Positions 1 through 7,943 of a stretch of 64,000 nucleotides of DNA are shown here, in pieces (within the stretch, counting starts at the first letter, position 1; the number at the start of each line of letters is the position of its first letter). A program made the translations under genes and the position numbers. The notes under the pieces were generated by a model. The model ran no database searches. It saw only the letters and a list, made by a program, of their open reading frames with translations, and was not told where the DNA came from. Source of the DNA: PALSA-612 sp963704335 (GTDB lineage: Bacteria > Actinomycetota > Thermoleophilia > Gaiellales > Gaiellaceae); contig OY969889.1 in NCBI GenBank assembly GCA_963704335.1, positions 2,542,001 to 2,606,000 of the forward strand. The letters are read 5' to 3'.

Positions 1-34
1 GCGCGTCCCAGCGAATGAGCTCGGGCTCGGTCAC
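1..34 (-). CDS. Start of an unidentified gene cut by the window edge
   Basis: A GTG codon overlaps the stop of the upstream CCA-adding enzyme by four bases (GTGA). The frame stays open to the window edge and reads M-T-E-P-E-L-I-R-W-D-A. The same coupling joins many genes in this window, so it probably starts the next gene of the operon. Eleven residues are too few to name a product. Confidence 0.35.
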   Translation of the reverse strand, partial: MTEPELIRWDA

Positions 35-2592
35 GCCCGTTCGATCAGCTCGCGCGCGGCCGCCAGCTCGGCATCGCGGCCGTCCAGCTCGCCGTCGAGC
101 TTGCGGCGGCGAAGCTCGGCGAGAATCTCCCCCACGCGCGGCGACTCTCCGAGGCCTAGCTCGGCGAGCTCGGCGCCGGCCACGTCGAGCCGAACGTGCC
201 GGAGCTCCTCGAAGTACCGGCGTAGCGCCGGAAGCTCCTGGAGCGCGAGCGCGAACAGCGGCGCATCGGGCGCGTACTGCTCGGACATCGTGACGATCTC
301 CGACGCCGGCAACGGCTCTTCGCCCAGGCGAGCGGCGATGCGCGGACCGACCACCACAGCCGCGGCTACGAGCTCGGCATCCCGCCGGCGCACCTTGACC
401 CGATCGAGCCAGTCGGAGACCTCCGAGGCCGACATGCGACGGGCGAGCACCGCCAGGCCGAGCCGCCAGTCGGGAACGTCGATCTCGAGCTCCCGGGCCA
501 GCTGGCGAGCCCGATCGAAGAGCCGGACGGCCTCGTCGTCGGCGGCCAGATGCGGATGAATGGCGCTCGCGGCACCGAGCTCGGCCAGGCGAGGCAGGGA
601 ATGCCCGACCTTCCCCTCCTCAAGCAGGGCGGTCAGCTCGTCGCGCAGGCGGGCCGACGAGAGGTCGCCTACCAGTCCCATCTCCACGCACGAACGGGCG
701 AGGCGCGCCGTGTGTTCGTCCATGCGGAAGCCGTATCGGTTCTCGTAACGGATGGCCCTGAAGATCCGCGTCGGGTCCTCGATGAACGACAGGTTGTGGA
801 GGACGCGCACGGTCTCGGCGGCGAGGTCGGCGCGCCCACCGAACGGGTCGACGAGGCGCCCGAAGTCCTCGGCCTTGAGCGACGCCGCCATGGCGTTGAC
901 GGTGAAGTCGCGGCGGTAGAGATCCTCACGAATCGACGCGTGCTCGACCGCAGGCAGCGCGGCCGGCGCATCGTAGAACTCGGTGCGTGCCGTGACGACG
1001 TCGACACGCTGACTGTCGCCGTACACGACGACGGCGGTGCCGAACTTCTCGTGCTCGCGTGTCCGGCCGCCGAGCTCCCCCGCGATCCGACGAGCAAGCG
1101 AGATCGCATCCCCCTCCACGGCAATGTCGACGTCGAAGCTCTGCTCGCCGAGCAGGATGTCGCGCACGGTGCCGCCGACGAGATAGACGCCCTCGACACC
1201 GTCGCCGGCCGCGGAGATGGCAGCGAAGACCGGCTGGAGCCGCTCGAGGGCGAGCAACTCCGCTGCGATCGACTCCCCGGTCTCGTGCGGCGGCTCGGCG
1301 GGCTCGCCGAGCGCGCGCAGGAGATCTCTCCGCGTGACCACGCCCGTGACGCCTTCCCCGTCCACGATCGCGATCCTCCCCTCCGCGGACTCGGCCAGCA
1401 GCTGCTGGAGCTCGACCAGGCCGGCATCGGTGGAGGCAGTCGGCACGCGGCCGCTCATGATCCCCTTGACCGGCGCGTGCGAGAGGCCGTGACCGATCGC
1501 GCGGTCGAGATCCTCCCTCCCCACCGAGCCGACGAGACGACCGCCGTCGAGCACGAGCACGCCGCTCTGGCCGTAGCGCTGACAGAGCGTCATCGCCTCG
1601 GCGACGGTCTCGGTCGGCTCGACCGTGCGGGCCGGCTTCGACATGACGTCACGTGCGCGCAGGGGCTCCTGGACCGCCCCGGGCAGCGCGCCCAGCAGCT
1701 CCGCGCACGCATCCGCCAGCGACCCGCGGAAGATGGCCGACGCGGCCTGCTCGTGACCGCCTCCGCCGAGGGCGGCAGCTGCCGCGGCAGCGTCGAACGC
1801 CGGCGAACGGCTGCGAACGACGCAGAAGACACGCCGCTCCATCTCCACGAGCAGCACGAGGCCTCGACAGTCGGTGAGGTCGACGATCTTGTGCGCGAGG
1901 TTCGAGACTCCCTCCACATAGCTCGGCCAGCTGAGCGACGCCACGAGCACGTTCAATCCGTCGACGTGGTGCGGCTCCAGTGCGTCGATGAGCGCGTCGA
2001 GCAACTCGCGCTCGTCGGGGGCGAGCGGCGTGTGGAGGTAGCTCTCGAGCAGCTCTTGGCGCGCGCCGTGCCGCAGGCACCACGACAGTGCATCCGCGTC
2101 GCGCTGCCTCGTCGACGGGTAGGTCAACGAGCCCGTGTCCTCGTGGATGCCGAGCGCGAAGATCGTCGCCTCGAGCGGAGACACAGCGACTTCCCGCTCG
2201 GCGAGGATGCCGACGAGCGTCGTCGTCAGCGCCCCATCCTCGGACAGGACGACGTTCTCCGGCCGCGCCCAGTCCGGGGCCTCGCCGGCGTGGTGGTCGA
2301 ACATCACCTTCTCTACGTTCGGATCGAGCGCCAGCGGCTCGAGCTCCGCCAGCCGGCTGGCGCTCGCCGCCTCGACGACGATCAGCCGCCGCACCGAGTC
2401 CAGCTCGAGACGCGACGCCTCGACGAGCTCCAGCTCCTCCGCGTACAACCGGCACAGCTCCCTGACATTGCGGTTCAGCGCGCCGGACAGGCACACGACG
2501 GCGCCCGGATAGAGATGGCGCACGGCGAGCATCGACGCGAGCGCGTCGAAGTCGGTGTTCGCGTGCGTGGCAATGACTGTCTCGGCCCGCAT
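31..2592 (-). CDS. DHH - CBS - CCA-adding (poly(A) polymerase family) fusion protein
   Basis: An 853-residue three-part fusion. Residues 1-300 are a DHH/DHHA1 phosphoesterase: T9-H-A-N-T-D, DHH at 99-101 and the glycine-rich GGGGHEQAA at 276-284, as in nanoRNase/RecJ-like enzymes. Residues about 312-430 are two CBS domains, which usually bind adenine nucleotides. Residues about 450-853 are a class II tRNA nucleotidyltransferase, with LVGGTVRD at 471-478, the catalytic FDVDIA at 486-491 and RRDFTVNAMA further on. The likely role is adding or repairing tRNA 3' CCA or A ends, with an extra phosphoesterase activity. This domain order is known from several bacterial phyla. The residues are intact and the gene overlaps the next one downstream by four bases. 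Whether it adds CCA or only A cannot be told from sequence. Confidence 0.9.
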   Translation of the reverse strand: MRAETVIATHANTDFDALASMLAVRHLYPGAVVCLSGALNRNVRELCRLYAEELELVEASRLELDSVRRLIVVEAASASRLAELEPLALDPNVEKVMFDHHAGEAPDWARPENVVLSEDGALTTTLVGILAEREVAVSPLEATIFALGIHEDTGSLTYPSTRQRDADALSWCLRHGARQELLESYLHTPLAPDERELLDALIDALEPHHVDGLNVLVASLSWPSYVEGVSNLAHKIVDLTDCRGLVLLVEMERRVFCVVRSRSPAFDAAAAAAALGGGGHEQAASAIFRGSLADACAELLGALPGAVQEPLRARDVMSKPARTVEPTETVAEAMTLCQRYGQSGVLVLDGGRLVGSVGREDLDRAIGHGLSHAPVKGIMSGRVPTASTDAGLVELQQLLAESAEGRIAIVDGEGVTGVVTRRDLLRALGEPAEPPHETGESIAAELLALERLQPVFAAISAAGDGVEGVYLVGGTVRDILLGEQSFDVDIAVEGDAISLARRIAGELGGRTREHEKFGTAVVVYGDSQRVDVVTARTEFYDAPAALPAVEHASIREDLYRRDFTVNAMAASLKAEDFGRLVDPFGGRADLAAETVRVLHNLSFIEDPTRIFRAIRYENRYGFRMDEHTARLARSCVEMGLVGDLSSARLRDELTALLEEGKVGHSLPRLAELGAASAIHPHLAADDEAVRLFDRARQLARELEIDVPDWRLGLAVLARRMSASEVSDWLDRVKVRRRDAELVAAAVVVGPRIAARLGEEPLPASEIVTMSEQYAPDAPLFALALQELPALRRYFEELRHVRLDVAGAELAELGLGESPRVGEILAELRRRKLDGELDGRDAELAAARELIERA

Positions 2593-2631
2593 GGCACCGA
2601 GATTGTGCCTCTGCGCCGCTAGGAGACCCTC

Positions 2632-3018
2632 CTAGACCAGTGCGACGGCCTCGATCTCGACGAGCGCGCCGGCCGGCAGGGCCGACACCTGGAACGTCGA
2701 GCGCGCAGGCGGTTGGTCTCCGACGTAGCGCCGGTACACCTCGTTCATGCCGTCGAACTGTCCGAAGTCGGCGAGGAAGACGGTCGTCTTGACGATCCGG
2801 TCGAGGCCGCTTCCGGCTGCCTCGAGAATGGCGCCGAGATTCTTGAACACTTGCTCTGTCTGTTCCTCGATCGTGTCCCCTGCGAGTCCCGAGCCGTCCG
2901 CTTGCAGGCCGACCTGGCCGGCCGTGAATACGAACCCGCCGGCGACGATCGCCTGCGAGTACGGCGCGCCGTGAAAGGGCGCGGGTGCTGCCTCCGTGCG
3001 AACGACGTTCTTGCCCAT
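2632..3018 (-). CDS. RidA family reactive intermediate deaminase
   Basis: 128 residues, the normal length of RidA/YjgF proteins, which hydrolyse reactive enamine/imine intermediates made by PLP enzymes. The conserved C-terminal stretch is present: PPARSTFQVSALPAGALVEIEA carries the substrate-carboxylate-binding Arg and the closing Glu, and the N-terminal part has the usual PYSQA motif. The ATG lies one base after the stop of the HisB-like gene, so it is probably the third gene of a murA - hisB-like - ridA operon. The family is highly conserved, so the call is secure, but the physiological substrate is unknown. Confidence 0.92.
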   Translation of the reverse strand: MGKNVVRTEAAPAPFHGAPYSQAIVAGGFVFTAGQVGLQADGSGLAGDTIEEQTEQVFKNLGAILEAAGSGLDRIVKTTVFLADFGQFDGMNEVYRRYVGDQPPARSTFQVSALPAGALVEIEAVALV

Positions 3019-3019
3019 G

Positions 3020-3562
3020 TCAGCTCCCTCCGGTGGTTGGTGATGCGCAGGCGCGTGCCAGCGCCGCGCCCAGCGCCTTGAAGATCGCGTCGAGCACGTG
3101 CTCGGGGTCGTCGCCTTCCAGCAGACGGACGTGCAGCGTCAGGCCGGCGCCGACGGCGAAACTGTCCAGGAAGTCTCCGATCACGTCCGCCGCCAGCCCG
3201 CCGACGTGCGCCTGAGAGAGGTCGACGTTGGAGACTACGAGCGGCTCGCCGGAGACTTCGAGCGCGACGTGCGCGAGCGCCTCTCGGGCCGGCAACGACA
3301 GCGATCCGTAGCCCTGTGCACCGGGCCTGCGGAGATGGCCTTCGAGCGCCTCGCCGAGCGCCCTCCCCGCGGCCGAGGCCTCGGCGGCTGCCGAGCCCGG
3401 CTCCACCTCGAGCGCCAGGTCGAGCGACGCGTACCTGGCCATGACGCCCACCAGGTGGTCGAGCACGGGAATGCCGGTCTCGACACTCGAGCGCGCCGTG
3501 TCCGAGATCTCCGCGCGTACGCGGAGGCCCGCGCCGGCCGGCTCAGGTGTCGACGCGCTCAA
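3020..3562 (-). CDS. HisB-like protein (imidazoleglycerol-phosphate dehydratase fold) lacking the metal-binding motifs
   Basis: 180 residues that align end to end with IGP dehydratase: TGIPVLDHLVGVMARYASLDL (29-49) matches the TGxPFLDHML region, ALGEALEG (68-75) the helix after the first metal motif, PAREALAHVALEVSGEP (91-107) the PMDEALA...DLSGRP strand, and LTLHVRLLEG...AIFKALGAALARA the C-terminal part. The two HHxxE motifs that bind Mn in HisB are gone: residues 58-66 read AAAEASAAG where DDHHTVED is expected, and EHVLDA replaces HHxxEA. It is therefore unlikely to be a working dehydratase. It starts 20 bases inside murA and ends next to ridA, not in a histidine operon. A structural or regulatory role is inferred; the true function is unknown. 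Confidence 0.7.
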   Translation of the reverse strand: MSASTPEPAGAGLRVRAEISDTARSSVETGIPVLDHLVGVMARYASLDLALEVEPGSAAAEASAAGRALGEALEGHLRRPGAQGYGSLSLPAREALAHVALEVSGEPLVVSNVDLSQAHVGGLAADVIGDFLDSFAVGAGLTLHVRLLEGDDPEHVLDAIFKALGAALARACASPTTGGS

Positions 3563-4850
3563 TCCGCGCCCCGAGCGAGCGCAACCGCTCGTCGACTCGC
3601 TCGTAGCCCCGGTCGATCTGAGCGATGTTGCCGATCGTCGAGATGCCCTCGGCGCAGAGGCTGGCGATGAGCATCGCCATGCCGGCCCGGATGTCCGGGC
3701 TCTCCAGCCGCCCCCCGTAGAGCTTCGCCGGCCCCGAGACCACGACGCGGTGCGGGTCGCAGATGATGATCCGCGCGCCCATGCCGACGAGCTTGTCGAC
3801 GAAGAACAGGCGGTTCTCGAACATCTTCTCGAAGACGAGGATCGTGCCGTGAGCCTGGGTGGCGACGACCACGGCGATCGAGGTCAGGTCGGACGGGAAA
3901 GCCGGCCAGATGCCGTCCTCGATCTTGGGAATCTGCCCGCCGAGGTCGTCCTGGATCACGAGCTCCTGATCGGCGGGGACGTGGATCGAGTCGCCGTCCG
4001 ACTCCACGCGGACGCCCAGCCGCTCGAGCGCGGGCAGCACCGCGAGCAGGTCGCCGGGCGCGGCGCCGTCGATCGTGATGTCCGAGCCCGTGACCGCCGC
4101 CAGCCCGATGAAGCTCGCCACCTCGATGTGCTCCGGGCAGATGCGGTGCGAGCCCCCGCCCAGCGACTCGACGCCGCGGATACGCAGGACGTTCGCACCG
4201 ATGCCGTCGATGTCCGCACCGAGCGTCACGAGGAGCCGACAGAGGTCCTGAACGTGCGGCTCGCAGGCGGCGTTCTGGAGCACCGTCTCGCCCTCGGCGA
4301 GCACGGCGGCCATGATCGCGTTCTCCGTCCCGGTCACGCTCGCTTCGTCAAGGAAGAGCGCGGTGCCGCGGAGCCGGTCCGCGCGCATCTCGTAACGCTG
4401 ACCGGACTCGACATCGGCGCCGAGCGCGACCAGCGCGTGGATGTGAGTGTCGATCCGGCGGCGGCCGATCACGTCCCCGCCCGGCGGCGGGATGATCGCC
4501 GTGCCGAAGCGGGCGAGCAGCGGGCCCGAGAGGAGAATCGACGCCCGGATCTGGTTGCAGAGCTCCTCGTCGAGCTCCGTCGTGGTGACCCCCGACGCAT
4601 CGACGCGGACCTCGTTCGGGCCCACCCAGTCGGCCTCGGCGCCGGTGCCGCGCAGGAGCGCCAGCATCGTGTCCACGTCGACGATGCGCGGAACGTTGGA
4701 GAGCTCGACCGGCTCGGCCGTGAGCATGCAGGCGGCGAGGATGGGCAGCGCGGCGTTCTTGTTGCCGGCAGCCTGCACGTGGCCGGAGAGCGCATGCCCT
4801 CCTTCGATCACGAACGACTGCCTCAAGGCGTCGGCGACGACGGTCTCCAC
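3543..4850 (-). CDS. murA: UDP-N-acetylglucosamine 1-carboxyvinyltransferase
   Basis: 435 residues, full length for MurA, which transfers enolpyruvate from PEP to UDP-GlcNAc in the first committed step of peptidoglycan synthesis in the cytoplasm. GNKNAALP (30-37) holds the substrate-binding Lys-Asn pair; RASILLSGPLLARFG and RRIDTHIHAL are conserved. In the catalytic loop PPPGGDVIGRR the residue equal to E. coli Cys115 is Asp126. This natural Cys-to-Asp change, also found in mycobacteria and chlamydiae, keeps activity and prevents covalent modification by fosfomycin. The gene is divergent from the HD-domain gene with only 22 bases between starts, and is followed by the overlapping HisB-like gene. 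Confidence 0.93.
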   Translation of the reverse strand: METVVADALRQSFVIEGGHALSGHVQAAGNKNAALPILAACMLTAEPVELSNVPRIVDVDTMLALLRGTGAEADWVGPNEVRVDASGVTTTELDEELCNQIRASILLSGPLLARFGTAIIPPPGGDVIGRRRIDTHIHALVALGADVESGQRYEMRADRLRGTALFLDEASVTGTENAIMAAVLAEGETVLQNAACEPHVQDLCRLLVTLGADIDGIGANVLRIRGVESLGGGSHRICPEHIEVASFIGLAAVTGSDITIDGAAPGDLLAVLPALERLGVRVESDGDSIHVPADQELVIQDDLGGQIPKIEDGIWPAFPSDLTSIAVVVATQAHGTILVFEKMFENRLFFVDKLVGMGARIIICDPHRVVVSGPAKLYGGRLESPDIRAGMAMLIASLCAEGISTIGNIAQIDRGYERVDERLRSLGARIERVDT

Positions 4851-4872
4851 GGCGACGGTACCCTACCCGCCC

Positions 4873-5436
4873 ATGACTCCCACCCGCGACCAGGCCTGGG
4901 AGACGCTGACGACGTACACGAAGGCCGAGCCGCTGCTGCGGCACGCCCTCGCCGTCGAGGCCTCCGTCGGCTGGTACGCGCGTCACTTCGGCGAGGACGA
5001 GGAGCAGTGGCGCGTCGTCGCCCTCCTGCACGACTTCGACTACGAGATCCATCCCACGCTGGACAAGCATCCACAGGACGGAGCGCCCATCCTCCGCGAA
5101 GAGGGCTATCCGGAGGAGGTCGTCGAGAGCGTCCTCTCGCACGCCGAGCATCTCGAGATGCCGCGCGACACCCAGCTGAAGAAGACGCTGTTCGCCTGCG
5201 ACGAGCTGTCCGGCTTCGTGACGGCGTGCGGCTACGTGCGGCCCGACGGGATCGCGACGCTGGAGCCCAAGTCGGTGCGCAAGAAGCTGAAGCAGCCTTC
5301 GTTCGCGGCCGGCGTGCACCGCGAGGAGGTCTACCGCGGCGCCGAGGAGCTCGGACTCGAGCTCGACGAGCACATCGCCAACGTCATCGAGGCGCTGCGG
5401 CCGATCGCCGGCCAGCTCGGGTTGAAGACGGCTTAG
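4873..5436 (+). CDS. HD domain phosphohydrolase-like protein
   Basis: 187 residues. HALAVEASVGWYARHFG followed by VVALLHDFDYEIHP gives the H...HD metal-binding pair of the HD superfamily, and a further His lies in SHAEHLEMP. Similar short HD proteins act on nucleotides or phosphate esters; the substrate here cannot be told. The ATG chosen matches the point where the HD-family homology begins and lies just upstream of murA on the opposite strand, so the two share a very short promoter interval. It ends 12 bases before the convergent exported-protein gene. Confidence 0.8.
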   Translation: MTPTRDQAWETLTTYTKAEPLLRHALAVEASVGWYARHFGEDEEQWRVVALLHDFDYEIHPTLDKHPQDGAPILREEGYPEEVVESVLSHAEHLEMPRDTQLKKTLFACDELSGFVTACGYVRPDGIATLEPKSVRKKLKQPSFAAGVHREEVYRGAEELGLELDEHIANVIEALRPIAGQLGLKTA

Positions 5437-5448
5437 CGACCGCGGCGA

Positions 5449-6066
5449 CTAGCGGCGCGGCGCAAGGTTCCACGTCCAGGTCCTCGTGCCGGTGCCGTCG
5501 TACGACTGCTCCCTGTGGCTTCCGCTCAGGCGCTTGCCGGGGAAGAGTCGTTCGCCGATATCCGTGAGTAGCCACAGCCCTCCAGCCGTGCTCACGATCT
5601 CCTGTCTCGTGTACGTCTCACCGCGATCGTTGCACTGCTGAGTGACCTTCACCGGATGCTCCTTCGTCACGCGGGCGAGGTAGTCGTAGCCGGGCTCGCG
5701 AAGGTTCTGCAGGAACGAGATGCTCCCCTTGTCCCAGGGCAGCCGGCCGAGCGAGAAGCTCGCTGTCGTGTTGGACTTGCACTCTCCGGTGGCCTTGCTA
5801 GTGAATGTCACCTTCCCCCCGGTCACGAGGTAGGTGCCACCCCAGCGCCCGCGGGCCAGTCGCGCGTTCTTGAGCTTGAACGTCAGTCCTTGCACCGTCC
5901 ACGTGTCGGTGCGTCCCGGCATCCGCAGGGTGCCCTGCGCCGTGCCCACGTAGGCCGGCGCGAAAGCGGGGCGTGCGGCTCCCGGCGAGCCAAGCGCGAT
6001 TCCGGACGCCGCGGCGGCGGTCGCGACCAGCGCAGAAATCGTCATCGTCAGCGTGCTCCGTCTCAT
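5449..6066 (-). CDS. Exported protein of unknown function
   Basis: 205 residues. The N terminus MRRSTLTMTISALVATAAAASGIALG is a good Sec signal peptide with two Arg, a hydrophobic core and a small-residue end near A31. The mature part is rich in Thr, Gly and beta-type sequence (LRMPGRTDTWTVQGLTFKLKNARL). Two cysteines, in GECKSN and QQCNDRG, could form a disulfide. I recognise no family. It stands alone between a convergent HD gene and an endonuclease-fold gene and has no obvious partner. Confidence 0.65.
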   Translation of the reverse strand: MRRSTLTMTISALVATAAAASGIALGSPGAARPAFAPAYVGTAQGTLRMPGRTDTWTVQGLTFKLKNARLARGRWGGTYLVTGGKVTFTSKATGECKSNTTASFSLGRLPWDKGSISFLQNLREPGYDYLARVTKEHPVKVTQQCNDRGETYTRQEIVSTAGGLWLLTDIGERLFPGKRLSGSHREQSYDGTGTRTWTWNLAPRR

Positions 6067-6081
6067 GATCGACGGGGCACT

Positions 6082-6876
6082 CTAGCTACCTCTCACGGTG
6101 AGCTCCAGCTCGACCGGCGGGTGGTCGGAGAGCACGCGGCCGTCGACCGTGCGGCGCTCGACGGGCCAGACGGAGAGCGGCGTAGAGGGCGCCCCTCGCA
6201 CGAGGACGTGGTCGATCAGCGGACCGGCCGGCGAGAAGCCGGCTGCGGTCAGCTCCGCCATGGCAGGCGAAGTCGGTGTGAGGTTCACGTCGCCCGCCAC
6301 CACGAGCGGCTCGTCCTCGGTGGCGAGCTCCTCCCCGAAGCGGACGGCGCGGCGTAGCTCCGTCTCGGCGAGGCGACGGTCGTGCAGGTGCGTCAGGTGC
6401 AGGTGAAGCAGCACGATTGAGCCACCGGAAGCGGGAACGATGCGAAGCGCCTGGGCAACCCGCCGCTCGCGCGTCCATGCCAGCGCGACGTTAGCCTCGA
6501 GGCGAAGGCGGCGCGCCTCTCGCGCCACGAACAGGCGGCCGTTGAGGACGAGTGTGCGATGCTCGGTAACCGCGTGTCGACGGGCGACGAGCACGGCGTT
6601 GGCCTGCCCTGTGAGCAACGAGCGGAACCTGCCGTGGTGGAGGTCGGTCGGTCTGCGTCCCAGGCCGCCGAGCCGATACCGCGTGCGCGCCGGCGACGCG
6701 GCCATGCCGGTCCACTTCTCCAGCCGCTCGAGCGACCACTGGGGCAGCTCCTGGAGACACACCACGTCTGGGTCGTCTTGCGTCGCCAGCTCGATCGCCT
6801 CTCGGAGGTAGGCGCGGCGCCCGGGTGAGAGCGTCCTGCCGTGGAAGACATTCCAGCTGCGGACGAGGATGGCCAC
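6082..6876 (-). CDS. Endonuclease/exonuclease/phosphatase family protein
   Basis: 264 residues with the metal-dependent EEP fold shared by DNase I, exonuclease III and inositol phosphatases. Visible motifs in order: RSWNVFHG with the conserved Asn, VVCLQELP with the metal-binding Glu, LHLHLTH, VVAGDVNLTP with the catalytic Asp-Asn, LIDHVLVRG and the final SDHPPVEL with the catalytic Asp-His. All key residues are kept. There is no signal peptide. The substrate (nucleic acid, lipid or sugar phosphate) cannot be predicted. It starts at GTG three bases after the class V aminotransferase stop and is the last gene of the dnaE2-led series. Confidence 0.82.
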   Translation of the reverse strand: MAILVRSWNVFHGRTLSPGRRAYLREAIELATQDDPDVVCLQELPQWSLERLEKWTGMAASPARTRYRLGGLGRRPTDLHHGRFRSLLTGQANAVLVARRHAVTEHRTLVLNGRLFVAREARRLRLEANVALAWTRERRVAQALRIVPASGGSIVLLHLHLTHLHDRRLAETELRRAVRFGEELATEDEPLVVAGDVNLTPTSPAMAELTAAGFSPAGPLIDHVLVRGAPSTPLSVWPVERRTVDGRVLSDHPPVELELTVRGS

Positions 6877-6879
6877 TTG

Positions 6880-7941
6880 CTACGCGAGCGCGTCGGCTAG
6901 CCGCTGCAAGTGCTCCTCGGTGTTCCAGTAACCGCACGAGACCCGTACCCAGCCCGTCTCGGGGATGTCTCTCACCACGACGCCGGCGTCGAAGAGGCGA
7001 GCGACCGTCTCGGCGGAGTCGCCCTCGGGCACGAACGTGACAAGCGTCCCCTGGCCGGGCGCGGTCACGACGTCGAAGCGCTGGGAAAGCAGCTCGCGGC
7101 AGCGCCCGGTGAGCACGCGTGCGTCGTCATAGCATGACGGCGGCGCGGCCTGCAGCGCGACCTCTAGCCCGGCGAGTGACGGCACAGGGATCGGCCCCGT
7201 GTCAAAGCGCTGTGCGCTTTCCACCGGCTCGAACGCCCCGTCCGGCTCGTGCGCCTCGCGTGACCAGTACGTGGGCAGCGCGACAGTCAGTGCGTCCACG
7301 TCCCGGACGTACAGCGCGCCCGTGGCGTCCGGGCCACAGAGCCACTTCTGCCCGGAGACCGTGTAGAAGTCGACGTCGCCGAGCTCGACGGGAATCGCGC
7401 CGACGGACTGCGCACCGTCGACGAGCAGCGGCACGTTCGTCCGCGACTTGATCTCGTCGAGCGGGAGGATGTGGCCTGTCATCCAGGACACGTGCGAAAG
7501 CGCCACGAGACGCGTGCGTGGGCCGACCTCACCGAGCACCGCCTCGAGCGCCTCCTCCCCCGTACGACCTCGAGTCGCTGCCACTCGCACCCGCGCGCCG
7601 GAGACGTGCAGCGGGCCGAGCAGGCCGAAGTGCTCCTCGTCGGTGGTCACGATCTCATCGCCTGCTTCGAGCCGAAGCCCGGAGAGCACGATCTGGCAGC
7701 CCGTCGTCGTGGACGCGGTCACCGCGACCTGGCCGAGCGTGGTGCCGAGCAGCCCGGCGAAGAGCTCGCGCACCCGACCGCGAGTCCCGACCAGGTTGTC
7801 GAAGTACGGCTTGCCGCTCCGGCCCTGCTCGAGCTCGAGGTTCTCCTGCGCAACCATTGCGTCGACCGTTTCCTGCGCCAGCGGCCCGAAGGTCCCCGCA
7901 TTGAGGTAGGCCACGCGGTCGAGGACGGGGAAGTTCGGCAC
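6880..7941 (-). CDS. Class V aminotransferase (PLP-dependent, cysteine desulfurase-like fold)
   Basis: About 353 residues if it starts at the GTG at 7941, two bases after the preceding stop, giving MPNFPVLDRVAYLNAGTFGPL, the usual N terminus of this family. ASTTTGCQIVLSGL and TTDEEHFGLLGPL are typical. VDGAQSVGAIPVELGDVDFYTVSGQKWLCGPDATG contains the PLP-contacting Asp and the Lys that forms the Schiff base. C-terminal VRDIPETGWVRVSCGYWNTEEHLQRL is also standard. The family includes isopenicillin-N epimerase-like, kynureninase-like and cysteine desulfurase enzymes; the substrate is unknown. A longer start at 7974 would overlap the upstream gene and adds no conserved sequence. Confidence 0.88.
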   Translation of the reverse strand: MPNFPVLDRVAYLNAGTFGPLAQETVDAMVAQENLELEQGRSGKPYFDNLVGTRGRVRELFAGLLGTTLGQVAVTASTTTGCQIVLSGLRLEAGDEIVTTDEEHFGLLGPLHVSGARVRVAATRGRTGEEALEAVLGEVGPRTRLVALSHVSWMTGHILPLDEIKSRTNVPLLVDGAQSVGAIPVELGDVDFYTVSGQKWLCGPDATGALYVRDVDALTVALPTYWSREAHEPDGAFEPVESAQRFDTGPIPVPSLAGLEVALQAAPPSCYDDARVLTGRCRELLSQRFDVVTAPGQGTLVTFVPEGDSAETVARLFDAGVVVRDIPETGWVRVSCGYWNTEEHLQRLADALA

Positions 7942-7943
7942 GG

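Noticed and set aside
550..2622. A 690-codon open frame on the plus strand opposite the CCA-adding fusion
   Set aside because: It is an antisense shadow caused by high GC: composition is Arg/Glu/Asp-rich without motifs, while the minus frame has complete family domains. Similar long plus-strand frames over murA, dnaE2, recO and pyrG were dropped for the same reason.
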